Assembly (NCBI GenBank): GCA_019638805.1
Contig: JAHBTA010000001.1
Coordinates: 1 to 64,000 of the forward strand
Length of the DNA stretch: 64,000 nt
From: Microbacteriaceae bacterium
GTDB lineage: Bacteria; Actinomycetota; Actinomycetes; Actinomycetales; Microbacteriaceae
Reading direction: 5' to 3'
Under the pieces are notes generated by a model, which saw only the letters and a program-made list of their open reading frames with translations, did no database searches and had not been told where the DNA came from. The position numbers and the translations under genes were made by a program. Of the stretch, positions 26,199 through 34,755 are shown piece by piece; position 1 is the first letter of the stretch; every line of letters starts with the position of its first letter.

Positions 26199-26864
26199 AT
26201 GACCACCACCCCGATCCCCACGGGACCGGCCGGCACTCCGGCCGCGGGCCCGAACAAGCTGCTGATCGCTCTCATCGCGGTCGGTGGCGTCCTGCTCCTC
26301 GCGATCGTCGCGCTCGTGTTCCTGCTCATCGGGCAGAACACCGGCGGTGGCACGATCGGCGCGGGCGACCAGTCCCCCACCCCGGTCGTGACCGAGACCC
26401 CGGCGACCCCGGCTCCGGAGCCGACCGGCGAGGCGACCGACGACAGCGGCACCGACGGCGGCACGGGCGGCAGCACCGGCGGCGGGCAGGCTCCCGTCGA
26501 CAACTCGGTGCGCTTCACGAGCTTCTCGGCCAACCTCAACGTGCAGTGCGACCCGACCGGCCAGGCGGAGGAGAAGGCGCAGCCGAAGATCTCCTGGTCG
26601 AGCGCCAACGCGGTCAAGGTCTACTGGACCCCCAGCAACAAGGAGGCCAACTCCGAGAACGGCTACCAGGTCCCGCTGAGCGGCAACCAGAACGACATGT
26701 CCGCCTCCAAGGGGCCCGGCGAGCGCTACGAGTTCCCGTGCAACCACCGGCAGACCTTCGACACCACGATCACCCTCGTGGGCGCCAACGGCCAGAAGGT
26801 CAGCAAGACCGTCACCTTCACCGATGTCAACTGGGGCACCGGCGGTGGCGACGACGAGGACTAG
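26199..26864 (+). CDS. Membrane-anchored protein with Gly/Thr-rich stalk and small beta-domain (paralog B)
   Basis: The 221-residue protein repeats the plan of the gene before it: a short N-terminus, one span at about 20-44, and a Thr/Pro/Gly-rich stalk (with TDGGTGGSTGGG) to about 100. The terminal domain has two cysteines (NVQCDPTG and EFPCNHRQ) and Ig-like strand patterns (KISWSSANAVKVYW, TITLVGANGQKVSKTVTF). AAAGGCG precedes the ATG. The shared SWK/SWS-x-x-x-A and NG-x-K-x-SK-x-VT positions indicate tandem duplication of the exported domain. It may bind something at the cell surface; nothing more is visible. Confidence 0.8.
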   Translation: MTTTPIPTGPAGTPAAGPNKLLIALIAVGGVLLLAIVALVFLLIGQNTGGGTIGAGDQSPTPVVTETPATPAPEPTGEATDDSGTDGGTGGSTGGGQAPVDNSVRFTSFSANLNVQCDPTGQAEEKAQPKISWSSANAVKVYWTPSNKEANSENGYQVPLSGNQNDMSASKGPGERYEFPCNHRQTFDTTITLVGANGQKVSKTVTFTDVNWGTGGGDDED

Positions 26865-26880
26865 TCGCAGCCTCGTCAAC

Positions 26881-26910
26881 GGCGGGGTCGCCCTTCGGGG
26901 CGGCCCCGCC
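26881..26910 (+). terminator. Strong terminator with TTCG tetraloop
   Basis: Thirteen bases on each side (26881-26893 and 26898-26910) pair with one T-G wobble around a TTCG tetraloop, 17 bases after the paralog B stop. It insulates that gene from valS. Confidence 0.85.
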
Positions 26911-26990
26911 TTCTCGTGCGCGGTATCCTGAACGGCACACTCAGGCACCTCATCATCGACACGGTGCCGCACATAGAACCGGAGCAGCAG

Positions 26991-29561
26991 ATGTCCGACG
27001 CGCCCAGCGGTCGCATTCCCGACCGACCCGCCCTCGAAGGCCTCGAACCGAAATGGGGCGAGGCGTGGGAGCGCGAAGGCACCCACCGGTTCGATCGCAC
27101 CGCCGCGCTCGCAGCCGGCAGCGACGCCGTCTACAGCATCGACTCTCCCCCGCCGACCGCGTCGGGAAGCCTGCACATCGGCCACGTGTTCAGCTACACG
27201 CACATGGACCTGGCCGCCCGGTATCAGCGCATGCGCGGCAAGCACCTCTTCTATCCGATGGGCTGGGACGACAACGGCCTGCCCACCGAGCGACGCGTGC
27301 AGAACTACTACGGCGTGCGCTGCGACCCGACCCTGCCGTACGACCCGGGCTTCATCCCACCCCTCGAGAGCGGCACGGCGTCGGACGGATCCGGCGCCAG
27401 CACCAAGGCCGCCGATCAGGTGCCGATCTCGCGCCGCAACTTCGTCGAACTGTGCGAGCGCCTGACGATCGAAGACGAGAAGCAGTTCGAGGATCTGTGG
27501 CGCACGCTCGGGCTCAGCGTCGACTGGTCGCTGACCTACCGCACCATCGGGCCGGAGGCGCAGGCGACCGCGCAGCGGGCGTTCCTGCGCAACCTGGCGC
27601 GGGGCGAGGCCTACCAAGCCGATGCGCCGACGCTGTGGGACGTGACCTTCCGCACCGCGGTCGCGCAGGCCGAGCTCGAGGACAAGGACCAGCCAGCCGC
27701 GTACCACCGGGTGTCGTTCCACAAGCCCGACGGGGGCACCATCGAGATCGAGACGACCCGGCCGGAACTGCTGCCCGCCTGCGTGGCGCTCGTGGCGCAT
27801 CCCGACGACGAGCGCTATCGGCCGTACTTCGGAACCACGGTGACCACCCCGCTCTTCGGGATCGAGGTGCCGGTCGTGGCGCATCACCTGGCCCAGCAGG
27901 ACAAGGGCTCCGGCATCGCCATGATCTGCACCTTCGGCGACGTGACCGACGTGGTCTGGCAGCGCGAACTCGACCTGCCCATCCGCGCGGTGATCGGTGC
28001 GGACGGGCGCTTGCTGGCAGAGGCCCCCGCAGAGGACCTCTTCACGGATGCCGGGCGCGCCGCCTACGCGGAGCTCGCCGGCAAGACCGTGTTCAGCGCC
28101 AAGGCGCGCGTGGTCGAGCTGCTGCGCGAATCCGGCGACCTCATCGGCGAGCCGAAGCAGATCACCCACCCGGTGAAGTTCTTCGAAAAGGGCGACAAGC
28201 CGCTCGAGATCATCTCGACCCGTCAGTGGTACATCCGCAACGGGGCGCGCGACGAGGCACTGCGGGAGCGTCTGCTGGAGGCCGGGCGGGAGATCGACTT
28301 CCACCCCGACTTCATGCGCGTACGGTACGAGAACTGGGTCGGCGGACTCACGGGCGACTGGCTCATCTCGCGACAGCGCTTCTTCGGCGTGCCGATCCCG
28401 GTCTGGTACCCGCTCGACGCCGACGGCGAGCCCGACCGCGCGAACCCGATCGTGCCGGCCGAGGACGCCCTCCCGGTCGACCCCTCCTCGGATGCCGCCC
28501 CCGGCTTCGAGGAGTCGCAACGCGGCCAGGCGGGCGGCTTCGTCGGCGAGGTGGACATCATGGACACCTGGGCAACCTCGTCGCTGACGCCGCAGATCGC
28601 GGGCGGCTGGGAGGCGGACTCCGAACTGTTCGACGTGGTCTTCCCGTACGACCTGCGCTCGCAGGGTCAGGACATCATCCGCACCTGGCTGTTCTCGACC
28701 GTCCTGCGATCACTGTTCGAGCACGGCGGCATCCCGTGGAAGCACGCCGGCATCTCGGGCTTCATCGTCGACCCCGACCGCAAGAAGATGTCGAAGTCGA
28801 AGGGCAACGTGGTCACCCCGGCCGGGATGCTGGCCGAGCACGGGTCGGATGCCGTGCGCTACTGGGCGGCATCGTCGCGCCTGGGGACGGACGCGGCCTT
28901 CGATCCGCAGAACCCGAAGCAGATCAAGATCGGGCGCCGGCTCGCGATCAAGGTTCTCAACGCGGCGAAGTTCGTGCTGTCGTTCCCCGAAGCCCCGGCC
29001 CCGGCAGCCTTCGCCCCCCTCGACGCCGACCTGCTCGCCGAGCTGGCGGTCGTGGTGCGCGAGGCCACCCGCGCCTACGAGGGCTATGACCACGCACGTG
29101 CGCTCGAGGTCACCGAGCAGTTCTTCTGGACGTTCTGCGACGACTACCTCGAACTGGTCAAGGAGCGCGCATACTCGGGCGATGCGAGCGCGGTGACCGC
29201 GCTGCGGACGGCGCTCGACGCCGTGCTGCGCCTGCTCGCGCCCGTGCTGCCGTTCGCGACCGAGGAGGTCTGGCGCTGGACGCACGACGACTCGATCCAC
29301 CGCGCGGCCTGGCCGGAGCTCGAGGCCGACGCGCCGCGCGGCCTGCTGCCCGTCGTGAGCGAGGCGCTCATCGGCATCCGCCGCGCCAAGACCGACGCGA
29401 AGGCGTCCCAGAAGACCGAGGTGCTCTCCGCGACGCTCGCCGGGCCGGCCCTGCTGGCTGAGGCGATCGAGGACCTGCGCGCGGTCGGCCGCATTGGCGA
29501 GCTCACCCTGGTCGAGGCCGACGAGGTCGCGGTGAGCGATGTCGTGCTCGCTGCCGACTGA
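26991..29561 (+). CDS. valS: Valine--tRNA ligase (short, archaeal-like type)
   Basis: Class I synthetase charging tRNA-Val. The 856 residues contain SGSLHIGHVF near residue 60, the editing domain between about 200 and 350 (IEIETTRPELLPACVALVAHP), and KKMSKSKGN near 598. An anticodon-binding domain follows to about 790. The form GWDDNGLPTERRVQNYYG and the lack of the C-terminal coiled-coil arm usual in the E. coli type point to the archaeal-like subgroup; that assignment is by eye. GGAG lies 6 bases before the ATG. TATCCT (26923-26928) could be the -10, with a leader of about 55 bases. No T-box element is visible. Confidence 0.96.
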   Translation: MSDAPSGRIPDRPALEGLEPKWGEAWEREGTHRFDRTAALAAGSDAVYSIDSPPPTASGSLHIGHVFSYTHMDLAARYQRMRGKHLFYPMGWDDNGLPTERRVQNYYGVRCDPTLPYDPGFIPPLESGTASDGSGASTKAADQVPISRRNFVELCERLTIEDEKQFEDLWRTLGLSVDWSLTYRTIGPEAQATAQRAFLRNLARGEAYQADAPTLWDVTFRTAVAQAELEDKDQPAAYHRVSFHKPDGGTIEIETTRPELLPACVALVAHPDDERYRPYFGTTVTTPLFGIEVPVVAHHLAQQDKGSGIAMICTFGDVTDVVWQRELDLPIRAVIGADGRLLAEAPAEDLFTDAGRAAYAELAGKTVFSAKARVVELLRESGDLIGEPKQITHPVKFFEKGDKPLEIISTRQWYIRNGARDEALRERLLEAGREIDFHPDFMRVRYENWVGGLTGDWLISRQRFFGVPIPVWYPLDADGEPDRANPIVPAEDALPVDPSSDAAPGFEESQRGQAGGFVGEVDIMDTWATSSLTPQIAGGWEADSELFDVVFPYDLRSQGQDIIRTWLFSTVLRSLFEHGGIPWKHAGISGFIVDPDRKKMSKSKGNVVTPAGMLAEHGSDAVRYWAASSRLGTDAAFDPQNPKQIKIGRRLAIKVLNAAKFVLSFPEAPAPAAFAPLDADLLAELAVVVREATRAYEGYDHARALEVTEQFFWTFCDDYLELVKERAYSGDASAVTALRTALDAVLRLLAPVLPFATEEVWRWTHDDSIHRAAWPELEADAPRGLLPVVSEALIGIRRAKTDAKASQKTEVLSATLAGPALLAEAIEDLRAVGRIGELTLVEADEVAVSDVVLAAD

Positions 29562-29615
29562 CCCCGCCTCACCCCACCGGCACCGGACGGCTCCCGGCTG
29601 GCGCACAATGGGACG

Positions 29616-30197
29616 ATGAGGCGTGCGGCGATCGTTGCGGGGGTGGCCGTGCTCGGGGCGCTCCTGGCCGGGTGTGCGGGCAGCGGGGCGGGCGAACTGC
29701 CGGATCCCTACCTGACGGCGGTCCCCGGTGAGCACGGTCCGGGTACGCCTCCCGCCGGCGAGGGCGTGTACCCGATCGTGCCCGCGACGCACGCGCATGT
29801 GCAGCTGTGGTGCCCCCTGGTCTCGGCCGTCCACTACGACGCAGAGGCGATCCCGGCGGACACCGTCGAGGGCGCGTTCGTCTGCACGACCGCGCCCTGG
29901 GACGACGCGCCCGACGGCACCGCGCAGATCGAGGAGTTCGTCGACCGGGTCGACGCCGACGACGTACCCGGCCTGCTCGAGGCCTACGCCGTGCCCGACG
30001 CGGAGCCGACCGACGGGATGTGCACGCTCGAACTCCGCGACCCGCTCATCGTGTGGCTGCACCACGCCGACCAGCGGATCACCCCGGTGTACGCGCCGCG
30101 CGACGAATGCGGCAAGCCCACCCCCGAGGCGACCGCGGTGTATGAGGGTCTCGACCTGCACCGCCTCCTGGTCGCGCGTGAGAAGCTGACCCCGTGA
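29616..30197 (+). CDS. Predicted lipoprotein, unknown function
   Basis: The 193-residue product starts with a lipoprotein signal peptide whose lipobox LLAGC puts the modified cysteine near residue 20. The mature part has four more cysteines (LWCPL, FVCTT, GMCTL, DECGK), probably in two disulfides, and no domain I recognise. The ATG lies 6 bases after CACAAT, a possible leaderless -10. Its stop overlaps the start of a GNAT acetyltransferase by four bases, so the two are coupled although one is exported and the other cytoplasmic. Confidence 0.8.
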   Translation: MRRAAIVAGVAVLGALLAGCAGSGAGELPDPYLTAVPGEHGPGTPPAGEGVYPIVPATHAHVQLWCPLVSAVHYDAEAIPADTVEGAFVCTTAPWDDAPDGTAQIEEFVDRVDADDVPGLLEAYAVPDAEPTDGMCTLELRDPLIVWLHHADQRITPVYAPRDECGKPTPEATAVYEGLDLHRLLVAREKLTP

Positions 30198-30640
30198 CGC
30201 TTCGCATCCGTCCCGTCGAGCCCGAGGACCGCGACGCCTGGGGCGAGCTGTTCCGCGCGTACGGGGTCTTCTACGAGACCGAGTTCGGCGAGGACGTGCT
30301 CGACGGCGTCTGGGCATGGCTCATGGACCCTGCGCACGAGGTCGGGGCCCTGGTCGCTGAGGACGCGGGGCGCCTCGTGGGTCTCGCGCACATCCGCCGC
30401 GTGGCCGACACGTTCACGGCGGGGCCGGGCTGGTTCCTCGACGACCTCTACGTCGTGCCCGAGGCACGCGGCGGGGGCGTCGCCCGGGCCCTCATCGAGC
30501 GCGGGTACGCGGATGCGTCGGCGGCGGGCGGGGGAACGTTCCGCTGGATCACCGCGGACGACAACACGACCGCACAGCGCCTCTACGACCGGATCGCGAC
30601 CCGCGCGCGGTGGATCACCTACGAGAAGGAGCTCGGCTGA
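30194..30640 (+). CDS. GNAT-family N-acetyltransferase
   Basis: GNAT enzymes move an acetyl group from acetyl-CoA to an amine. The 148 residues show the fold order: IRPVEPEDRDAWGELF at the N-terminus, GALVAEDAGRLVGLAHI, and FLDDLYVVPEARGGGVARALIERG, which includes the acetyl-CoA loop (R-x-x-G-G-G-V/A form). A terminal segment near NTTAQRLYDRIATRARWITYEKEL follows. The substrate is unknown. GTG overlaps the lipoprotein stop by GTGA, and the TGA overlaps the next ATG, so three genes form one unit. Confidence 0.9.
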   Translation: MTLRIRPVEPEDRDAWGELFRAYGVFYETEFGEDVLDGVWAWLMDPAHEVGALVAEDAGRLVGLAHIRRVADTFTAGPGWFLDDLYVVPEARGGGVARALIERGYADASAAGGGTFRWITADDNTTAQRLYDRIATRARWITYEKELG

Positions 30641-30828
30641 TGCAGCTCGGATCCCGCTGGCCCATCGGCGATGAACCCCCGGCACGGATTCCCGACGAGC
30701 TGCGCGCGCAGATCGCCGCGGTCGAGCGCGAGCGCGCCGCGCGCGACACCTCGGGGTGGCACTGGACGCTGACCTGGCTCGAGGGCCGTCCCGTGGTCGA
30801 ACTCGACGACGGCACGACCCTCACCTGA
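30640..30828 (+). CDS. Small protein of 62 residues, unknown function
   Basis: The product begins MQLGSRWPIGDEPPARIP and ends in a short strand-rich segment (WHWTLTWLEGRPVVELDDG). No domain is recognised. Support comes from the TGATG junction with the GNAT gene and coding-like codon use. It is convergent with the SRPBCC gene, whose stop lies two bases away. Confidence 0.6.
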   Translation: MQLGSRWPIGDEPPARIPDELRAQIAAVERERAARDTSGWHWTLTWLEGRPVVELDDGTTLT

Positions 30829-30830
30829 GG

Positions 30831-31367
30831 TCAGGCTGCGCCGGACTCCACGAGCGTCTTGAGCTTCTGCAGAGAGGCCTCGAGCGCCTCCTGCATGGGC
30901 CCCTGCGCGAGGGAGTCGAAGCGCCCCGCGTCGAGCTGCATCTCGGCCTCGTCGAGCTGTGCCTGCACGGCCTCCCGGGTGCCCTCGGGCTGGCCCTCCA
31001 CGGCCGCGTCGACCATCGCATCCCAGGCGCCCTCGGGTCGGGCCCAGTCGGTGTCGCCCTCGCAGACCAGGGTCGTGACGCCGTCGCCCTCGGTGAGGCG
31101 GTAGGTGGTGAGAGCGTCGCCTCCGGGATACACCGTGCGGTACTCGAGCCGCTCGGGCGGGTTGTAGACCCGGATCTCGATCGACACGGTCCCGAGAGGC
31201 GGCGACTCGCTCGACCCGGTCCACCCGGCGCGCAGCTGGGAGGTGTCCTCCGGCATCGCGCCCGCCGCTCCCAGCCATGCGGTCAGCTTCGCCGGCTCGA
31301 TCAGCCACGCGAAGACCTCGGATGCCGGGGCCGCGATCTCGACGCGAGCGCTCGTGAGCATGCCCAT
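30831..31367 (-). CDS. SRPBCC (START/AHSA1-like) domain protein
   Basis: SRPBCC proteins form a helix-grip cavity that binds hydrophobic ligands. The 178 residues start with SARVEIAAPASEVFAWLIEPAKLTAWLG, the family signature. Strand segments follow (LGTVSIEIRVYNPPERLEYRTVYPGGDALTTYRLTEGDGVTTLVCEG), and a long C-terminal helical part carries LKTLVESG. The ligand is unknown. The ATG lies exactly 6 bases after TAGGTT (31379-31374), a leaderless promoter divergent from that of the M3 peptidase. Confidence 0.88.
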   Translation of the reverse strand: MGMLTSARVEIAAPASEVFAWLIEPAKLTAWLGAAGAMPEDTSQLRAGWTGSSESPPLGTVSIEIRVYNPPERLEYRTVYPGGDALTTYRLTEGDGVTTLVCEGDTDWARPEGAWDAMVDAAVEGQPEGTREAVQAQLDEAEMQLDAGRFDSLAQGPMQEALEASLQKLKTLVESGAA

Positions 31368-31409
31368 GGCGACAACCTAGTGGTGCGGGGGCCGACCTAG
31401 GCTGATTGC

Positions 31410-33452
31410 GTGACCCTGGATCCCGCCAACCCGTTCGCCGCACCCAGCACCCTCCCGTACGGTTTGCCGCCTTTCGCGGACATCCGCGACGAGCACTACG
31501 AGCCCGCGTTCGAGGCCGGGATGGCCGAGCAGCTCGCACAGGTGCGGGCCATCGTGCGCAAGCGCGACATGCCCACCTTCGAGAACACCTTCGTCGCGCT
31601 CGAGCGAAGCGGCGAGCTGCTGGACCGGGTGAGCAACGTGTTCTTCAACAAGTCCAGTGCGGACTCGAACGAGCTCACCGACGAACTGGAGGAGCGCCTC
31701 GCACCGCGGCTGGCCGCGCATCGCGACGCCATCATGCTCGATGCGCAGCTGTACTGGCGCGTGAAGAGCGTGTTCGAGGGCATGTCCGCCGACGAGCACC
31801 TCGCACCCGAGCAGCGCTACCTGGTCGAACGCTGGCACATCGAGATGACCCTCGCCGGAGCGGGACTGGACGACGAGGCGAAGGAGGCCCTGAAGGAGCT
31901 CAACGCGTCGCTGTCCACCCTCACCACCCGGTTCGAGAAGAACCTGCTCGCCGACACCAACGACCTCGCGGTGCACGTCACCGACGAGTCCGAACTCGAC
32001 GGACTCGACGCGGGCGAGCGCTCCGCCGCCGCGCAGGCCGCTGCCGACCGGGGTCTTCCCGGATGGCTCGTCACGCTCGTGCTGCCCACCGGCCACCCCT
32101 ACCTCGCCGCGCTCACGCATCGGCCGACCCGGCAGCGCATCATGGACGCCTCCCGCGCCCGCGGCTCTCGCGGAGGAGAGCACGACAACCGCGAGGTGCT
32201 GCTCGAGATCGTCCGCCTGCGTGCGCGACGCGCCGAGCTTCTCGGCTTCCCGAACCACGCGGCCGTGGTGACCGCCGACGAGACCGCGGGCTCGCCCGAT
32301 GCCGTCGCGGAGATGCTGCTGCCGCTCGCCGCGACCGCGGCGCGCAACGCCCGGGAGGAGCAGCGCGACCTGGACGACATGAACCCGCACGAGGTGCTCG
32401 AGTCGTGGGACTGGGCGCTGTACACCGAGCGCGTTCGGCAGGCGAAGTACGACGTCGACACCGCGGCGCTGCGCCCGTGGTTCGAGGCCGAGCGGGTCCT
32501 GCAGGACGGCGTCTTCTTCGCCGCGACCCGGTTGTACGGCGTGAGCTTCACCGAGCGCACCGACCTGGTCGCCTACCACCCCGACGCGCGCGTCTTCGAG
32601 GTCACCGACGCCGACGGCACGGGGGTGGGGCTCTACGTGCTCGACCTGTACACGCGCGACTCGAAGCGCGGCGGAGCCTGGATGAACCCGCTGATCTCGC
32701 AGAACGAGCTGCTGCAGCATCCGGTCGTCGTCGTCAACAATCTCAACGTGCCCAAGCCGGCGCCCGGCGAACCGACCCTGCTGACCTTCGACGAGGTGTC
32801 GACGTTCTTCCACGAGTTCGGGCACGCCCTGCACGGGCTGTTCGCGCGCGTCACCTACCCGAAGCTCGCCGGCACGAACGTGTACCGCGACTTCGTCGAG
32901 TTCCCCAGCCAGGTCAACGAGATGTGGATGCTGTGGCCCGAGGTCCTGGAGAACTACGCCCGCCATCACATCACGGGCGAGCCGATCGACCCCGCCATCG
33001 TGCAGCGCATCCGCGATTCCGAGACCTTCGACCAGGGCTTCGCCACGAGCGAGTACCTGGCCGCCGCCCTGCTCGACCAGGCCTGGCACACGCTGACACA
33101 GGATGCCGCGGCAGCCGTGCAGGACGTCGCGGCCTTCGAGGCGGCCGCTCTCGACGCCGTCGGCCTGGCCAACCCGGCGGTCCCCCCGCGGTATTCGAGC
33201 GCCTACTTCGCGCACGTGTTCTCGGGAGGCTACGACGCGGGCTACTACTCCTACATCTGGAGCGAGGTGCTCGACGCGGACACGGTCGAGTGGTTCCGCG
33301 AGAACGGCGGGCTGACGCGCGAGAACGGCGACCGGTTCCGCCGGCTCGTACTGGGCGTGGGCGGCTCGAAGGATCCGCTGGAGGCCTACCGAGAGTTCCG
33401 CGGGCGCGACGCCGTCATCGAGCCGCTGCTTCGACGTCGGGGACTGGACTGA
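31410..33452 (+). CDS. M3-family metallopeptidase (oligopeptidase A / dipeptidyl carboxypeptidase type)
   Basis: A cytoplasmic zinc peptidase that trims oligopeptides. The 680 residues match M3A enzymes. The zinc site is FFHEFGHALHGLF (HExxH with a distal glutamate in YRDFVEFPSQVNEMW), preceded by LLTFDEVSTFFHEFG and followed by the SSAYFAHVFSGGYDAGYYSYIWSEVL-type substrate region. The start is a GTG 6 bases after TAGGCT (31398-31403). Its 3' end overlaps the convergent MFS gene by 38 bases. Dcp and OpdA cannot be separated by eye. Confidence 0.93.
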   Translation: MTLDPANPFAAPSTLPYGLPPFADIRDEHYEPAFEAGMAEQLAQVRAIVRKRDMPTFENTFVALERSGELLDRVSNVFFNKSSADSNELTDELEERLAPRLAAHRDAIMLDAQLYWRVKSVFEGMSADEHLAPEQRYLVERWHIEMTLAGAGLDDEAKEALKELNASLSTLTTRFEKNLLADTNDLAVHVTDESELDGLDAGERSAAAQAAADRGLPGWLVTLVLPTGHPYLAALTHRPTRQRIMDASRARGSRGGEHDNREVLLEIVRLRARRAELLGFPNHAAVVTADETAGSPDAVAEMLLPLAATAARNAREEQRDLDDMNPHEVLESWDWALYTERVRQAKYDVDTAALRPWFEAERVLQDGVFFAATRLYGVSFTERTDLVAYHPDARVFEVTDADGTGVGLYVLDLYTRDSKRGGAWMNPLISQNELLQHPVVVVNNLNVPKPAPGEPTLLTFDEVSTFFHEFGHALHGLFARVTYPKLAGTNVYRDFVEFPSQVNEMWMLWPEVLENYARHHITGEPIDPAIVQRIRDSETFDQGFATSEYLAAALLDQAWHTLTQDAAAAVQDVAAFEAAALDAVGLANPAVPPRYSSAYFAHVFSGGYDAGYYSYIWSEVLDADTVEWFRENGGLTRENGDRFRRLVLGVGGSKDPLEAYREFRGRDAVIEPLLRRRGLD

Positions 33453-34743
33453 GCCGGGCGGCGCGAAAGGCGATCGCGGTCATGCCCAGGGCGGACAACA
33501 GGAACATCCCGCCCAACATGGCCCAGCCCGGGAAGCCGAGGTCCAGCGCCGTGACCGTGATGACGATCGGCCCGACGGTCGAGCCCAGCGAGTAGAAGGT
33601 TCCGATGATGCCCTGGTACGCACCGGCCGCCACCGGATCGGCGAGCTCGTAGCTGAGCCCCCACGCCCCGGCCTGCGAGAGCACCTCGGCGAAGGCGTGC
33701 ACCGTTCCGGCCGCCAGCAGCACGACGATCGCCCATACCGGTGACCGGCCGGCGGCCGCCGCGTAGACCAGGCACGCCGCCGCCATGAGCACCCCGGCGA
33801 GACCGATGACCCGGCCCGCCCGACGCAGGTCGTGCGTGCCGCGTGAGAGCGGAACCGTGAAGGCGATGACGATGATCGTGTTGACGATGAGCAGCGCGGA
33901 CACCACGGCGTTCGGGGCGCCCGTGTCGTGGGCCACCCAGAGCGGGACCCCGAAGTCGAGCAGACCGAACTGCATGGCGAAGATCCCGCTCAGCGCCGCG
34001 AACGCCAGGTAGCGCGGGTCGCGCCACGGCGAGTGGGGGCCGATGAGGCGCAGGCGGCGGGGCGCGGCGGACCGGTCCCCCGCGGGCGGGCCTCCGGCGG
34101 GCACGGGTCCCGCGGGCAGGGGTCCCGCGGGCAGGGGTCCCGCGGGCACCGACGGCGCGTCCACCGACGCCGGCAGCTTCAGGGTGAGCAGCGAGGCCGC
34201 CAGGTACACGGCACCGGCCCCGACGATGATGACGCGGTAGGCCTGCGGCGTGCCGATCGCGAGAGCCAGGCCGCCGAGGGCCGACCCGATCGCGATGCCC
34301 AGGTTGGTGATGGTGCGCAGCACGGCGCGGGCGTTCACGCGTTCCGCGGCTTCGAACCCGCGCGCGATGATCGCTGCGCGGGCTGCGTGGGCCGCCGCCT
34401 CGCAGCCGAAGGCCGCGCAGCCGACGGCCACCGCCATCCCGAACGAACCGACCGCGGCGTAGGCGACGAGCGCGACGCTCTCGATCACGAGAGCGTTCAG
34501 CAGGACCCGTCGAGCGCTGAACCGGTCGGAGAGCTTGCCGCCGATGAGCGACGTCACGATGCCCGTCGCACTGGAGGCCGCCACGACGACCGAGATCTCG
34601 GCTGCGCTCAGCCCGACCACGAAGCTGAAGTACAGCACCGTGACGGTGAGGAAGACCCCGCGCCCGAGCGTCTGGATCAGTATCGACCAGCTCAGGATGC
34701 GCAGCACCGGATCGGCGCTCGCGTACCGTTCGCGCAGGGTCAC
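33415..34743 (-). CDS. MFS transporter, probable efflux
   Basis: The 442-residue protein has about twelve hydrophobic spans with the motif GGKLSDRFSARRVLLNA after the second and a GSALGGLALAIGTPQAYR stretch in the fifth. The central loop carries a repeated PAGPLPAGP segment encoded by three copies of a 15-base repeat (34105-34149). Two GTG codons compete. The one at 34743 is exactly 6 bases after TAGCCT, whereas that at 34749 touches it, so I start at 34743 (MTLRERYASADPVLRIL). It resembles drug or metabolite exporters; the substrate is unknown. Confidence 0.87.
   Translation of the reverse strand: MTLRERYASADPVLRILSWSILIQTLGRGVFLTVTVLYFSFVVGLSAAEISVVVAASSATGIVTSLIGGKLSDRFSARRVLLNALVIESVALVAYAAVGSFGMAVAVGCAAFGCEAAAHAARAAIIARGFEAAERVNARAVLRTITNLGIAIGSALGGLALAIGTPQAYRVIIVGAGAVYLAASLLTLKLPASVDAPSVPAGPLPAGPLPAGPVPAGGPPAGDRSAAPRRLRLIGPHSPWRDPRYLAFAALSGIFAMQFGLLDFGVPLWVAHDTGAPNAVVSALLIVNTIIVIAFTVPLSRGTHDLRRAGRVIGLAGVLMAAACLVYAAAAGRSPVWAIVVLLAAGTVHAFAEVLSQAGAWGLSYELADPVAAGAYQGIIGTFYSLGSTVGPIVITVTALDLGFPGWAMLGGMFLLSALGMTAIAFRAARLSPVPDVEAAAR
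34105..34149. repeat. Three tandem 15-base repeats inside the MFS gene
   Basis: The unit gggtcccgcgggcag occurs three times, the last with one change, and a degenerate copy precedes it. In frame it encodes alternating Pro-Ala-Gly-Pro in the cytoplasmic loop and should vary in copy number among strains. Confidence 0.85.
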
Positions 34744-34749
34744 CGGCAC

Positions 34750-34755
34750 AGGCTA
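34750..34755 (-). promoter_or_regulatory. -10 hexamer TAGCCT fused to the benE-like stop codon
   Basis: On the minus strand the TAG stop of the BenE-family gene starts TAGCCT, which ends 6 bases before the GTG at 34743 of the MFS gene. Confidence 0.6.

Noticed and set aside
27000..27100. T-box in the valS leader
   Set aside because: No GGTGGnACCGCG element or specifier stem occurs between the terminator at 26910 and the valS start.
34105..34149. CRISPR array
   Set aside because: Repeats are adjacent 15-base units without spacers and are inside a coding sequence.
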